DNA from: Candidatus Melainabacteria bacterium
GTDB taxonomy: Bacteria > Cyanobacteriota > Vampirovibrionia > 2-02-FULL-35-15
DNA: 64,000 nucleotides
Assembly: GCA_023250155.1 (NCBI GenBank)
Contig: JAHFBG010000007.1
Location: 1-64,000 of the forward strand
Reading direction: 5' to 3'
The position numbers and the translations under genes were made by a program. The notes under the pieces are model-generated. The model saw only the letters and a program-made list of their open reading frames with translations, made no database searches and was not told the origin of the DNA. This document shows, piece by piece, positions 43,701-52,065 of this stretch (its first letter is position 1; the number at the start of each line of letters is the position of its first letter).

Positions 43701-44405
43701 TTATATCTTGACTTTTAAATTTGTCTTATGTTTCTTTTTGTTATATTTATGAGGATGTTTCTTTCTCCATTGAGCAGGAGTTTCTACAATATAGTCTTGT
43801 TTCTCCCATATGCCAAGCATATTGTTTCTTGCATAAGCTTGTGCTTTTTTTAATCTGTCAATGTATTTTATGTTTGGAGGGAAATCATATAAAAGAGCTT
43901 GTCCATTTTTGAGAAGCTCTTCATTTACTAATAATGTTTTTGATCTTATAAACACATACCCCAGTGTTCTTCCATACCGATCCTGTTCTTGGATATCAGT
44001 TTCTATGCAAACCTCTTTATTTAAAACAAGCATGGTTAAAAAGTGTTGTGCATTAGGCCCATATGGTAACTGATCATGTTCGAAAGCATCTATTCCAAGA
44101 AAGCGAATTTTATAATTGTTTTCTTCATTGTCTACATTTCTTATTTTCTTCGCTTCTTTGTTTCTTTGCCTCTTTGCCTCTTTGTCTCCTTGTTTCTCTG
44201 GCTCTCTGCTTCTTGCCTCTACTAAAACAGTGTCTCCATCAAACACCTGTTTAACTAGATATTGTGTACCTTCTTTAGAACAGTCTTTGGAAAACAGCTT
44301 GTCTGTTGCTAAGCACTGGGTATTTAGGATTAATAAACAGAGTAGTATAAGAATACTATTTTGAAACAGTTTTAGAACAACTTTTTTAATTTTAAACATT
44401 TTCAT
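43701..44405 (-). CDS. Thermonuclease-like (SNase) exported nuclease
   Basis: A signal peptide or anchor (SILILLCLLILNTQCLA) precedes an SNase domain: VFDGDTVLV (Ca-binding Asp), IRFLGIDAFEHDQ (catalytic Arg), PYGPNAQ, and EQDRYGRTLGYVFI (second catalytic Arg), then a Lys/His-rich tail. Between DTVLV and YKIRFLG there are about 30 extra residues (EARSREPEKQGDKEAKRQRN...) encoded by a period-8 tract; normal SNases have a short turn here. The domain core is otherwise complete. The protein should cut DNA or RNA outside the cytoplasm. Confidence 0.88.
   Translation of the reverse strand: MKMFKIKKVVLKLFQNSILILLCLLILNTQCLATDKLFSKDCSKEGTQYLVKQVFDGDTVLVEARSREPEKQGDKEAKRQRNKEAKKIRNVDNEENNYKIRFLGIDAFEHDQLPYGPNAQHFLTMLVLNKEVCIETDIQEQDRYGRTLGYVFIRSKTLLVNEELLKNGQALLYDFPPNIKYIDRLKKAQAYARNNMLGIWEKQDYIVETPAQWRKKHPHKYNKKKHKTNLKVKI
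44150..44226. repeat. Period-8 tandem tract inside the nuclease gene
   Basis: Units of the form CTTTGCCT, CTTTGCCT, CTTTGTCT, CCTTGTTT, CTCTGGCT and CTCTGCTT, strongly biased to pyrimidines on the plus strand. On the minus strand they encode the charged linker of the SNase protein. Confidence 0.75.
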
Positions 44406-44759
44406 ATCGTTAAACCATGTTAATAATTATTGCAGATTTAAATAAATAAGCTAAGAAGTGTATTCATAAAAACGAACAAAATCGTTCAAAGATACTGTAG
44501 AAGCTGGTTTGAATGTAGGAATTCATATTTGGAGTTGTTAGATTAAATAAATTTAATTTTGTATAGTATAAATTTACTACTATCAAATCTCTTTGTATAA
44601 GAAACTGATTAATGCTGTGCCCCTTTTATTGTTTTTGTAAAAGTGGAAGTTTAGCCAATGAATATTATCGGTCAATATCTGGATTTACTGTTAAGTAAAG
44701 AACTGATAGTACTTTAGATGGTTACGATAATTGAAAAACATTGTTTTGGAGTTTGATAA
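44406..44759. other. 354-base intergenic region, nothing recognised
   Basis: AT-rich DNA between divergent genes. The only symmetry noticed is GAAC-AAAATC-GTTC near 44476. No RNA gene, repeat family member or open frame with a ribosome binding site was seen. Confidence 0.4.
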
Positions 44760-45503
44760 ATGCTTTTATTTATAGATATTACAAGAAAGCTTATACAGAA
44801 ACTATCTAAGCATATAGAACCTAAAAAAAATACAGATACACAAATTATAAATCAACAAGATTTGCAAGTCACAGAAAATCCTCAATCAACTAAGTCTTTG
44901 AATAATACACCTACTTCAGGAAATGCATTAGAGAGTACTCTAAAACAAAACCTATCAATTAGCTTTGATAATACTTCTTTGCAAACAGATTCACTAATTA
45001 AATTAACTGAAGAATTGAAATCTAAATCAGATGCAGCTAAGATTCTTGATATAAGCAAAGAGCTCAAAGGTATTTTAAAACAAAACTATCCCACTAATTC
45101 ACCTTTTTATAATTGTACTAATTCTACTGTAGAGACTCCACAGCAAGTATATGAAAAAGCATATAGTACTTCTGAATTGTTTAGCTTAGTAGGAAACAAA
45201 GCAGGACTTGAAACGTTTTTAGTTAGTGGAAAACGAATAGCTGCGTCTGGTGGTTCTTCTGGAGAAATAAACTCTTCAATATATCCACATGCATGGAATC
45301 TTGTTTTAATGTCAGATGATTCTAGTCAAATGTTAAATAGTTTAAGCAATCAATTGTCTCATTCTTTAGGAATGTTTATTTCTTGTAACAGTAAGCTTAT
45401 ATTGGTAGATATTGCAAACAATAGAATTATTGATACGAAACACCCATTAGCCAAGCTTTATTTGGGAGATGATGAGAAACCATTGTATAGGCCAGTAGGT
45501 TGA
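44760..45503 (+). CDS. Unknown protein upstream of lpxI
   Basis: The 247-residue protein has a polar, Asn/Thr/Gln-rich N-terminal half and a more ordered C-terminal half (about 130-247) with alternating strands and helices (ELFSLVGNKAGLETFLVSGKR, HAWNLVLMSDDSSQML, SCNSKLILVDIANNRIID). No signal peptide and no recognised family. Its TGA at 45501 is 21 bases before the lpxI ATG. Whether they share a transcript is unclear, since lpxI has its own -10 box. Confidence 0.7.
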   Translation: MLLFIDITRKLIQKLSKHIEPKKNTDTQIINQQDLQVTENPQSTKSLNNTPTSGNALESTLKQNLSISFDNTSLQTDSLIKLTEELKSKSDAAKILDISKELKGILKQNYPTNSPFYNCTNSTVETPQQVYEKAYSTSELFSLVGNKAGLETFLVSGKRIAASGGSSGEINSSIYPHAWNLVLMSDDSSQMLNSLSNQLSHSLGMFISCNSKLILVDIANNRIIDTKHPLAKLYLGDDEKPLYRPVG

Positions 45504-45508
45504 TTCCT

Positions 45509-45517
45509 TGTTATAAT
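45509..45517 (+). promoter_or_regulatory. Extended -10 of lpxI, probably leaderless
   Basis: TGT-TATAAT (45509-45517) ends six bases before the ATG at 45524; there is no ribosome binding site. Confidence 0.5.
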
Positions 45518-45523
45518 TACTCT

Positions 45524-46339
45524 ATGTCTAATGAAACAAACAAGCTAGCTATTGTTGCAGGAAATGGTGATCTTACTGCACTCCTTGTAAAATCAGCCAA
45601 GGAACAAGGTTTTAATACTTGCGCTATTGCCATTACTGATGAAGCACAAAATAAATTAGAAGGACTTTGTGACAAGCTTTATAAGTTTTCTCCTGGACAA
45701 TTATCCAAGATGCTAAATCTTATTAAAGATGAAATGATAAAACAAGTTGTTTTTATAGGAAAAGTACCAAAGATTGATTTACTTAGAAACATACATAAAT
45801 TAGATTGGCTAGCTATTAAGCATTTAAGCTCTTTATCAAACCTCAATGACGATGCTATTCACAACAGTGTTATAGATTTGCTTAATAAGATTGATGTAAA
45901 AGTTTTACCTCAAACAGACTTTTTAAAACATTTGTTTTTAGAAAAAGAAATTTTAAGCAAGCGAATACCCACTCTGGAAGAAAGAATAGATATAGAATAT
46001 GGCTATGAATTAGCAAAACAAGTCGCAAGTTTAGACATAGGACAAACAGTAGTAGTAAAAAATAAAATGACCTTAGCTATTGAAGCTATAGAAGGAACAG
46101 ACGAAGCTATAAAAAGGGGATGCTTATTAGCAAAGTTAGGAGCTATTGTAGTGAAGGTGTCTAAACCAAATCAAGACAAGCGTTTTGATATACCTACTAT
46201 TGGTGAAAATACTATTGAGACTATAGCTAAATATAATGGAAGTATTTTAGCCTTTGAAGCAAATGAAACAATTGTAGTGAATAAAGATAGACTAATAGAG
46301 CTAGCAAATAAACATAACATTTGTCTTTTATCCATATAA
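45524..46339 (+). CDS. lpxI: UDP-2,3-diacylglucosamine pyrophosphatase LpxI
   Basis: LpxI hydrolyses UDP-2,3-diacylglucosamine to lipid X in lipid A synthesis. The start at the ATG (MSNETNKLAIVAGNGDLT) is preferred to an upstream TTG at 45500. The protein has the N-terminal GNGDLTALLVKSAKEQGF nucleotide-like loop, IGKVPKIDLL, the VVVKNKMTLAIEAIEGTDE region and the family signature VVKVSKPNQDKRFDIPTIG. Length (271) is normal. It implies an outer membrane with lipid A; other lpx genes are not in the window. Confidence 0.92.
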   Translation: MSNETNKLAIVAGNGDLTALLVKSAKEQGFNTCAIAITDEAQNKLEGLCDKLYKFSPGQLSKMLNLIKDEMIKQVVFIGKVPKIDLLRNIHKLDWLAIKHLSSLSNLNDDAIHNSVIDLLNKIDVKVLPQTDFLKHLFLEKEILSKRIPTLEERIDIEYGYELAKQVASLDIGQTVVVKNKMTLAIEAIEGTDEAIKRGCLLAKLGAIVVKVSKPNQDKRFDIPTIGENTIETIAKYNGSILAFEANETIVVNKDRLIELANKHNICLLSI

Positions 46340-49300
46340 CTATTCTAAAGAACAAGAACAGTTTGGTGTAATAGTAGAATCAAAAACCTTCTGATGATTG
46401 TTATTTCGTCCCCCAATAATCCACATTTTATTGTTATAGACTAAAGAAGAATGTGATTCTACCTCTGGATTTAGTGGTATTCCAGATTCAATCCAATTGA
46501 TTCCATTAGTTGAATAGTAGATCTTGTTTGAGATTTTACCACCAGCTTCTATGCCCCCAATAATCCACATTTTATTGTTATAGACTAAAGATGAATGAGA
46601 TTCAATTGTTGTAGGTAAGATATCAGTACCAGCTTCATACCAATTAAATCCATCAGAGGAATAAAATACTTTTTTACTAGAGTAGCCACTATTACCCCCA
46701 ATAACCCAAATCTTATTATTGTATACGAGTGATGTGTGGAGACTTAAACCTAATGGAAGAGCATTATTACCAGCTTCACTCCATGTTAATCCATCACTTG
46801 AATAAAACACTTTTCTAGAACGTGTGGTGCCATTTAAACCTCCAATAACCCACATCTTATTGTTAAAGACTACTGATGAGTGTGATGCTATAGGAATTGG
46901 TAATGGATCGTTATTAATTCCTTGCCAGTTTATTCCATCATCAGAATAGAGTGCTTTACTGGAATAGGCTATCTTACTAAGACCTCCAATGACCCACATC
47001 TTATTGTTGAATATAAGTGAAGTATGTCCACCTAGCCCATATGGTAGTGAATCTAATCCAGCTTCTTGCCAGTTTAAACCATCTGAAGAGTACCGGACTT
47101 TTTTTGAATAAATATGGAGATTGTTTTCTATTGAAGGTCCTCCTACTACCCACATTTTATTATTAAAGACTACTGATGAATGTTCATATGAATATCCCTG
47201 GGAATTTTCATATATACTTGCTGGAAAGATATTGTTCCCAAGTTCTCTAAACAGCAATGAAGAACAGTGATTGGATAAACAGATTTGATTTGAAGGACAG
47301 TCAGTATTAGTAGAACATGGCTTACAGTATTCCTGAGTGATAGATCCAGAAGATGAGGAAGAAGAAGTTCCACCTGAAGAAGATGTACTTTCAATACAAC
47401 CACATTTTTTCTTTAGGAAATCACAATAGTTTGAATAATTAACACCATAACAGCTAACAGGAGATTGATCGCATACTTTTGGAATGGTACATGAGCTACC
47501 TAATGGACAAGAATAGGGACAAGTATTTGAACCAGAGGAAGATGAGGATGAAGATGTTGTTGTTCCACCTGAGGAAGTAGGGAAGCAATAAAGTGTTCCA
47601 CATGTGAGCTGGCAATTGTTTGAGAATACAGGATTTAAATAAACACAATTCAGTGGTGGGCTAGGACATGTAAGAGGATTGCAGATGGAGCCACTGGAAG
47701 AAGAAGAAGAAGAAGATGATGATGATGATGAACTGCTTGAAGAAGAACCTGAACTAGAAGAAAGAAAATTACAACCATTAGGTGAGCACGAGCAAGTATT
47801 TATATCAAAACCTGTACAAGGCGAAGGACAATCTAAATAAAGACAACCCTTAGTACTGCGAGAAGCCAGTACATTCCAAAAAGTAGTATAGGAATTTAAT
47901 TCATATATGTATGCTCTCATCTGATAGATAGTTTGAAGAATTTGAGAAGGAGCATATTCTTCACCGTTAATAAGTCCTTCTATGAGCCGTGGATCACCAT
48001 ATGAAAGTTGTGCTTCAGAAAGAGCAATATGCCAATCGATTTCATTTAAACGCTTAAGAACATTAACATTTCCAGTGTCGCCACTTAATACGGTTACTAT
48101 TCTAGAACGAAGAGGAAGAGAGCTTGTGGAAGCAGGACCAGAGCCAATAAAGTATTTAACTAAGAGCTTAAGATCAACAGTGTTTACAATGCCATTGAAA
48201 TCAAAATCAGCTGTATCTTTAGAAGTAGGTGATAGTCCACGAAGAGAAGATCTAAGGGTGTCAAGATCATTTATATCTAGTTTTTTATCTCCATTTATAT
48301 CACCTAGTCTTGGTTTAGCACCACAGATAGCATTTAAAAGATTTTCTCTGGCAGAATAAAGTTCATTTTTATCTAATAAGTTATTATCTAACAAGTTATT
48401 TAGTAATAAGTTATTTGAAAAAGACTTTTCTAGCTCTACTACTTTTCTAAGACTTGATTCAAAAGAAGGATTTAATTCAGGGGTTTTATTGCAGCTAAAA
48501 ATCTGATGCCAGAATAATATACTAGCTCTACTCTCTGTAAGGTAGGCTTGAACATTGGAAGCTTCTTGCTTTAGTGTAGTTGTATCTATAGTGGACTTGT
48601 TTCTTGCTGCATCAATTAATTTAGCTGTTAGAAACAGTATTTTTTGTTCATATATAGATTCGCTTAAAAGAAAATCATATATTCTAACTAATGGGTTTAG
48701 TGAGGTCTCAGAAAGCTCAGTAGTGGTTTGTCTAATAGCTTGTAGAAAAATTTGTTTAAAGGTAAATCTAGCACCACTAAAATTGTTAAGATGATCAATA
48801 GGATTAAAAATCTCTACAAGAATGTAAGCTTCTGCTGATCTGATTTTTGTAAGGAGTAAGGGATCAATTTGAAGATTAGAAGAAGTTAAAATATTCCATA
48901 ATATAGACTGAAACCTTAATTCAGATAAAAATGTATTGAGTACTTCTGTTCGTTGGTATGCGTTATATGCCTCTAAGGTAGAAGATGCAGGAGATTTTAT
49001 TATAGAGTCAAGATAAGGGAGTTTTGCTTCTAGAATAGCAATATTCCAATCTATTTCACTTAAATGATTTGAGGTGCTATTCAAACGATCAAAAGAAGGT
49101 GGAATTTGTAATAAGGACTCTTCTGAAATAACATTAAGCCTAATAAAGTGCCTCAGTAAAAATCTTAGATCTTCTATATTTATAACACCATCAGAATTGA
49201 AATCAGCTACTTGCTTAGAGATAGATGTCCCTCGAAGAGCGAACTTTAGTGCATTAATATCATTTATGTCTAGTTTATTATCATTGTTTATATCGCCTAA

Positions 49301-51736
49301 TTGAAGCTGAGTTGTACTTTCACCAGATGATGGTGAAATGTAGCCTCCACATTTGTTTTGAATGATATTGAAAATGGCTTTTTTATTATCTTTATAATCT
49401 TTTAATATAGCCCAATAATCAGAATTAGAATTGTTTAGTGTTGCATCTGTAATACTCGCTTCAGCGTTTATAAGATTTTTAAAGAGGTCATTAATCTCAG
49501 GATATTGTTTTAAACAGTCAGAGTATTTCACTATAATTTCCCAGGTTTCTTTTGTTCTAAATAAATCTGTTATGTAAATCTTTGCTCCATATAGTTCTTG
49601 TTTTAGTACATTGCCATCAGTAGTAGGAGTACTGTTTACTATTGCATCAGAGACTTGAGCTTCAATATCTCTTACTCTTCTTTGAGCTACACTTATCTTT
49701 CCTTTTGCCTCAGCTAATCTATCAGCTGGTGTTTGACCTCTATATCCTGTAAGTGGTATAGGAAGAATGGCAAATCTGATATTTTCTGAGCGTGAATCTG
49801 GTGTTTGTATGCCTTCAGATAATGTTCTATGTGAAGTAGTTAGATTTGCTGAATTAGAATCTGGTGTTTCTGTCTCTTCTCTTGAGACTCTATATAAAGT
49901 AGTTAGATTAATTAAATTGCCTACATCATCTGAACAATTTGGTTCAAAAACTAAGAACTGATTTCTTTTATTAGCTAACTCTAGAGAAATACTTTCAGGG
50001 TTTGAACCACCATTAACTATGGCATCTGTTAGACGAGCTTCAAGATCTCTAATCTCCTTAGACTTTAGAGTTGAGTTACTGTCTAATACTAAGCAATATC
50101 TACGTTGTAATGCCTGATCCCAAAAGTCCTTAGCTTTTATGAGTTCAGTTATATAAGATTCAGCTTGTTTGAGTTGTTGCTTTAACTTATTTATATCATC
50201 TTGATTTATACAACTATTTGCTAGTGCATTGGATAAAGATGCTTCTATATCTCTCTTTATTCTTTCACCGTAATTTCTCTTTCCTCTTACTTCAGCTAAT
50301 CTGCTAAATGGATTGGTGCTTCCTAAATCGCCACTTATTAGAGGGATCGGTGGTCTAGAATAACGAAGTATTTGATTTCGTATGGTGAGACAATTACTAC
50401 CACTGCTTGAGCTGGAAGAGCTGCTAGATGAGGAGCTGGAAGAAGAACCAGAAGAAGAAGTACATTTCAATGTCCCGCATCCAGGGCAGCTACCTGAGGA
50501 GGAAGTCTTTTGATAGGAGCACCCTAGTGGAGGAGGGGGACAAATCACAGCAGGACAAATTATTCCACTTGATGAACTGCTTGAGCTAGATGAGCTGCCA
50601 GAAGAAGAACTAGAAGAGGAAGTACATTTTAATGTCCCACATCCAGGGCAGCTACCTGAGGAGGAAGTCTTTTGATAGGAGCACCCTGGTGGAGGTGGAG
50701 GACAAGTTACAGCAGGACATATAATTCCACTGGATGAACTGCTTGAGCTAGATGAGCTGCCAGAAGAAGAACTAGAAGAGGAAGTACATTTTAATGTCCC
50801 ACATCCAGGGCAGCTACCTGAGGAGGAAGTCTTTTGATAGGAGCACCCTGGTGGAGGTGGAGGACAAGTTACAGCAGGACATATAATTCCACTGGATGAA
50901 CTGCTTGAAGAAGAACTAGAAGAGGAAGTACATTTTAATGTCCCACATCCAGGGCAACTACCTGAGGAGGAAGTCTTTTGATAGGAGCACCCTGGTGGAG
51001 GTGGGGCACAATACAGAGCAGGACATCCTGAGCTGGAAGAAGAACTAGGACAAATAATTTTATGACAACCAGGACAACCATTAGATAGTTTTTGAATTTC
51101 ACCAAGTGTACAACCGGGCGGTAGTGGTGAACAAACTACAGCAGGGCACACTATTCCACTTGATGAACTACTTGAACTTGAAGAAGAGGAAACTGAAGGA
51201 TAAACAAGTAGGGACAAATTTTTCGTTGTTATTTTTTGCAAAGAATCAATAACTTTTATACCAACAGAATGTGAACTTACTTTAGATATACTTCCAGAGA
51301 GTAATCCTCCTGTGTTTATTGATAATCCAAGTGGTAGTGGTAAATAGTTTGACCATGTATAAGGCGGACGTCCTCCAGTAGCTTGTAGTTGAACTGAGTA
51401 TAAAACATTTGTCATTGCAGAAGGTAAAGCTATTGTAGTAATCGTTAGTGGAGCTATAACAGGAATACATTTTGCATCGCCGGACAAAAATGCTGTATTG
51501 GTTATACAACCAGACTTCAATCCATTTGGAGAAATATTGTAACAAGCAGGTTTGCCAGTGTTGCATGAAGGTGAATAGCCTTGTGGACAAAGAACATTAC
51601 TCCCACTACATGTTGGAGATGGGGCGACTTGTGAACATACAGGACTGAAAATACTAAGAATTATAATAAAGCATAAAAGTAAACAAAATAGAGATTTTAT
51701 GAAATTTGCCAATTCTCGGGTATTGTAAGCAGACAT
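46340..51736 (-). CDS. Giant exported multidomain protein: Ig-like, Cys-rich, helical modules, two dockerin-like modules, Kelch propeller
   Basis: ATG at 51736 chosen for the AGAGGAG site; the upstream in-frame ATG (51775) has none. Signal peptide near residues 15-40. Order: Cys-rich N-terminus and He_PIG-type Ig domain (~70-175); antistasin-like Cys modules (CPAVTCPPPPPGCSY, GSCPGCGTLKC) in four tandem copies with poly-Ser; helical modules (each opening RLAEV/RLNEI); dockerin-like pair at ~812-865 (LGDINNDNKLDINDINALK, ADFNSDGVINIEDL) and another at ~1143-1195 (LGDINGDKKLDINDLDTL, ADFDFNGIVNTVDL), each with two F-hand Ca loops; more poly-Ser/Cys segments; six Kelch repeats (NNKMWVIGG, ~1480-1795). 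1798 residues. Likely a surface or secreted scaffold or adhesin; no enzymatic domain seen. Confidence 0.85.
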   Translation of the reverse strand: MSAYNTRELANFIKSLFCLLLCFIIILSIFSPVCSQVAPSPTCSGSNVLCPQGYSPSCNTGKPACYNISPNGLKSGCITNTAFLSGDAKCIPVIAPLTITTIALPSAMTNVLYSVQLQATGGRPPYTWSNYLPLPLGLSINTGGLLSGSISKVSSHSVGIKVIDSLQKITTKNLSLLVYPSVSSSSSSSSSSSGIVCPAVVCSPLPPGCTLGEIQKLSNGCPGCHKIICPSSSSSSGCPALYCAPPPPGCSYQKTSSSGSCPGCGTLKCTSSSSSSSSSSSSGIICPAVTCPPPPPGCSYQKTSSSGSCPGCGTLKCTSSSSSSSGSSSSSSSSSSGIICPAVTCPPPPPGCSYQKTSSSGSCPGCGTLKCTSSSSSSSGSSSSSSSSSSGIICPAVICPPPPLGCSYQKTSSSGSCPGCGTLKCTSSSGSSSSSSSSSSSSSSSGSNCLTIRNQILRYSRPPIPLISGDLGSTNPFSRLAEVRGKRNYGERIKRDIEASLSNALANSCINQDDINKLKQQLKQAESYITELIKAKDFWDQALQRRYCLVLDSNSTLKSKEIRDLEARLTDAIVNGGSNPESISLELANKRNQFLVFEPNCSDDVGNLINLTTLYRVSREETETPDSNSANLTTSHRTLSEGIQTPDSRSENIRFAILPIPLTGYRGQTPADRLAEAKGKISVAQRRVRDIEAQVSDAIVNSTPTTDGNVLKQELYGAKIYITDLFRTKETWEIIVKYSDCLKQYPEINDLFKNLINAEASITDATLNNSNSDYWAILKDYKDNKKAIFNIIQNKCGGYISPSSGESTTQLQLGDINNDNKLDINDINALKFALRGTSISKQVADFNSDGVINIEDLRFLLRHFIRLNVISEESLLQIPPSFDRLNSTSNHLSEIDWNIAILEAKLPYLDSIIKSPASSTLEAYNAYQRTEVLNTFLSELRFQSILWNILTSSNLQIDPLLLTKIRSAEAYILVEIFNPIDHLNNFSGARFTFKQIFLQAIRQTTTELSETSLNPLVRIYDFLLSESIYEQKILFLTAKLIDAARNKSTIDTTTLKQEASNVQAYLTESRASILFWHQIFSCNKTPELNPSFESSLRKVVELEKSFSNNLLLNNLLDNNLLDKNELYSARENLLNAICGAKPRLGDINGDKKLDINDLDTLRSSLRGLSPTSKDTADFDFNGIVNTVDLKLLVKYFIGSGPASTSSLPLRSRIVTVLSGDTGNVNVLKRLNEIDWHIALSEAQLSYGDPRLIEGLINGEEYAPSQILQTIYQMRAYIYELNSYTTFWNVLASRSTKGCLYLDCPSPCTGFDINTCSCSPNGCNFLSSSSGSSSSSSSSSSSSSSSSSSGSICNPLTCPSPPLNCVYLNPVFSNNCQLTCGTLYCFPTSSGGTTTSSSSSSSGSNTCPYSCPLGSSCTIPKVCDQSPVSCYGVNYSNYCDFLKKKCGCIESTSSSGGTSSSSSSGSITQEYCKPCSTNTDCPSNQICLSNHCSSLLFRELGNNIFPASIYENSQGYSYEHSSVVFNNKMWVVGGPSIENNLHIYSKKVRYSSDGLNWQEAGLDSLPYGLGGHTSLIFNNKMWVIGGLSKIAYSSKALYSDDGINWQGINNDPLPIPIASHSSVVFNNKMWVIGGLNGTTRSRKVFYSSDGLTWSEAGNNALPLGLSLHTSLVYNNKIWVIGGNSGYSSKKVFYSSDGFNWYEAGTDILPTTIESHSSLVYNNKMWIIGGIEAGGKISNKIYYSTNGINWIESGIPLNPEVESHSSLVYNNKMWIIGGRNNNHQKVFDSTITPNCSCSLE
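50462..51040. repeat. Tandem coding repeats of 162/144 bp (Cys-rich module plus Ser linker)
   Basis: Copies begin at 50462, 50624, 50786 and 50930 (ACATTT...AATGTCCC). The first three are spaced 162 bases (54 codons) and the last 144, lacking one SSSGSS block. Near-identity points to recent in-frame amplification. Confidence 0.9.
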
Positions 51737-51768
51737 AAATCTCCTCTTACTATTGCTTCTATAGACTG

Positions 51769-51784
51769 AGTGCATTTTGTCACA
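51769..51784 (-). promoter_or_regulatory. CRP-like site upstream of the Kelch/dockerin-like protein
   Basis: On the minus strand TGTGA-CAAAAT-GCACT, 33-48 bases before the ATG at 51736. The 14-mer CTGTGACAAAATGC is identical at the site before the neighbouring gene (55078). Confidence 0.5.
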
Positions 51785-51919
51785 GGCAGCTTAAGATAGG
51801 TTTAAATTCTCTGATTCCTTAGAGAGAATTAATGTTAGAAATATCTAATCGTAAAAAAATAAAGAAATATTTTCTTCATATAGGAGTTTTGAACTATGTT
51901 TTTAGATTGAAAGAAAAAT

Positions 51920-51980
51920 TTATTCTAAAGAACAAGAACAGTTTGGTGTAATGGTAGAGTCAAATACTTTTTGATGATTA
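51920..51980 (-). pseudogene. Remnant 3' end of a duplicate Kelch-protein gene
   Basis: On the minus strand this stretch encodes NHQKVFDSTITPNCSCSLE and a stop, the same final residues as the Kelch protein gene at 46340, with near-identical DNA. Similarity ends near 51980. The 329-base gap it lies in also holds the CRP-like site and the palindrome at 52028. Confidence 0.85.
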
Positions 51981-52027
51981 TTTTAGAATTTATTTACAGG
52001 GGCTTATGTACCTTTGCTGTTGTCGCA

Positions 52028-52055
52028 GTAGGTATGGGCCCCGACCCATACCTAC
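52028..52055. repeat. Palindromic repeat next to a truncated gene end
   Basis: GTAGGTATGGGCC and GACCCATACCTAC pair over at least 11 bases. It stands between the stop of the 1008-frame gene and the Kelch-tail remnant, marking a possible rearrangement junction. Confidence 0.7.
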
Positions 52056-52065
52056 GTGGTTTGAT

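Noticed and set aside
46340..51736. Considered a cellulosome scaffold or enzyme because of the dockerin-like modules
   Set aside because: No cohesin, carbohydrate-binding module or glycoside hydrolase signature is present in the protein or the window.
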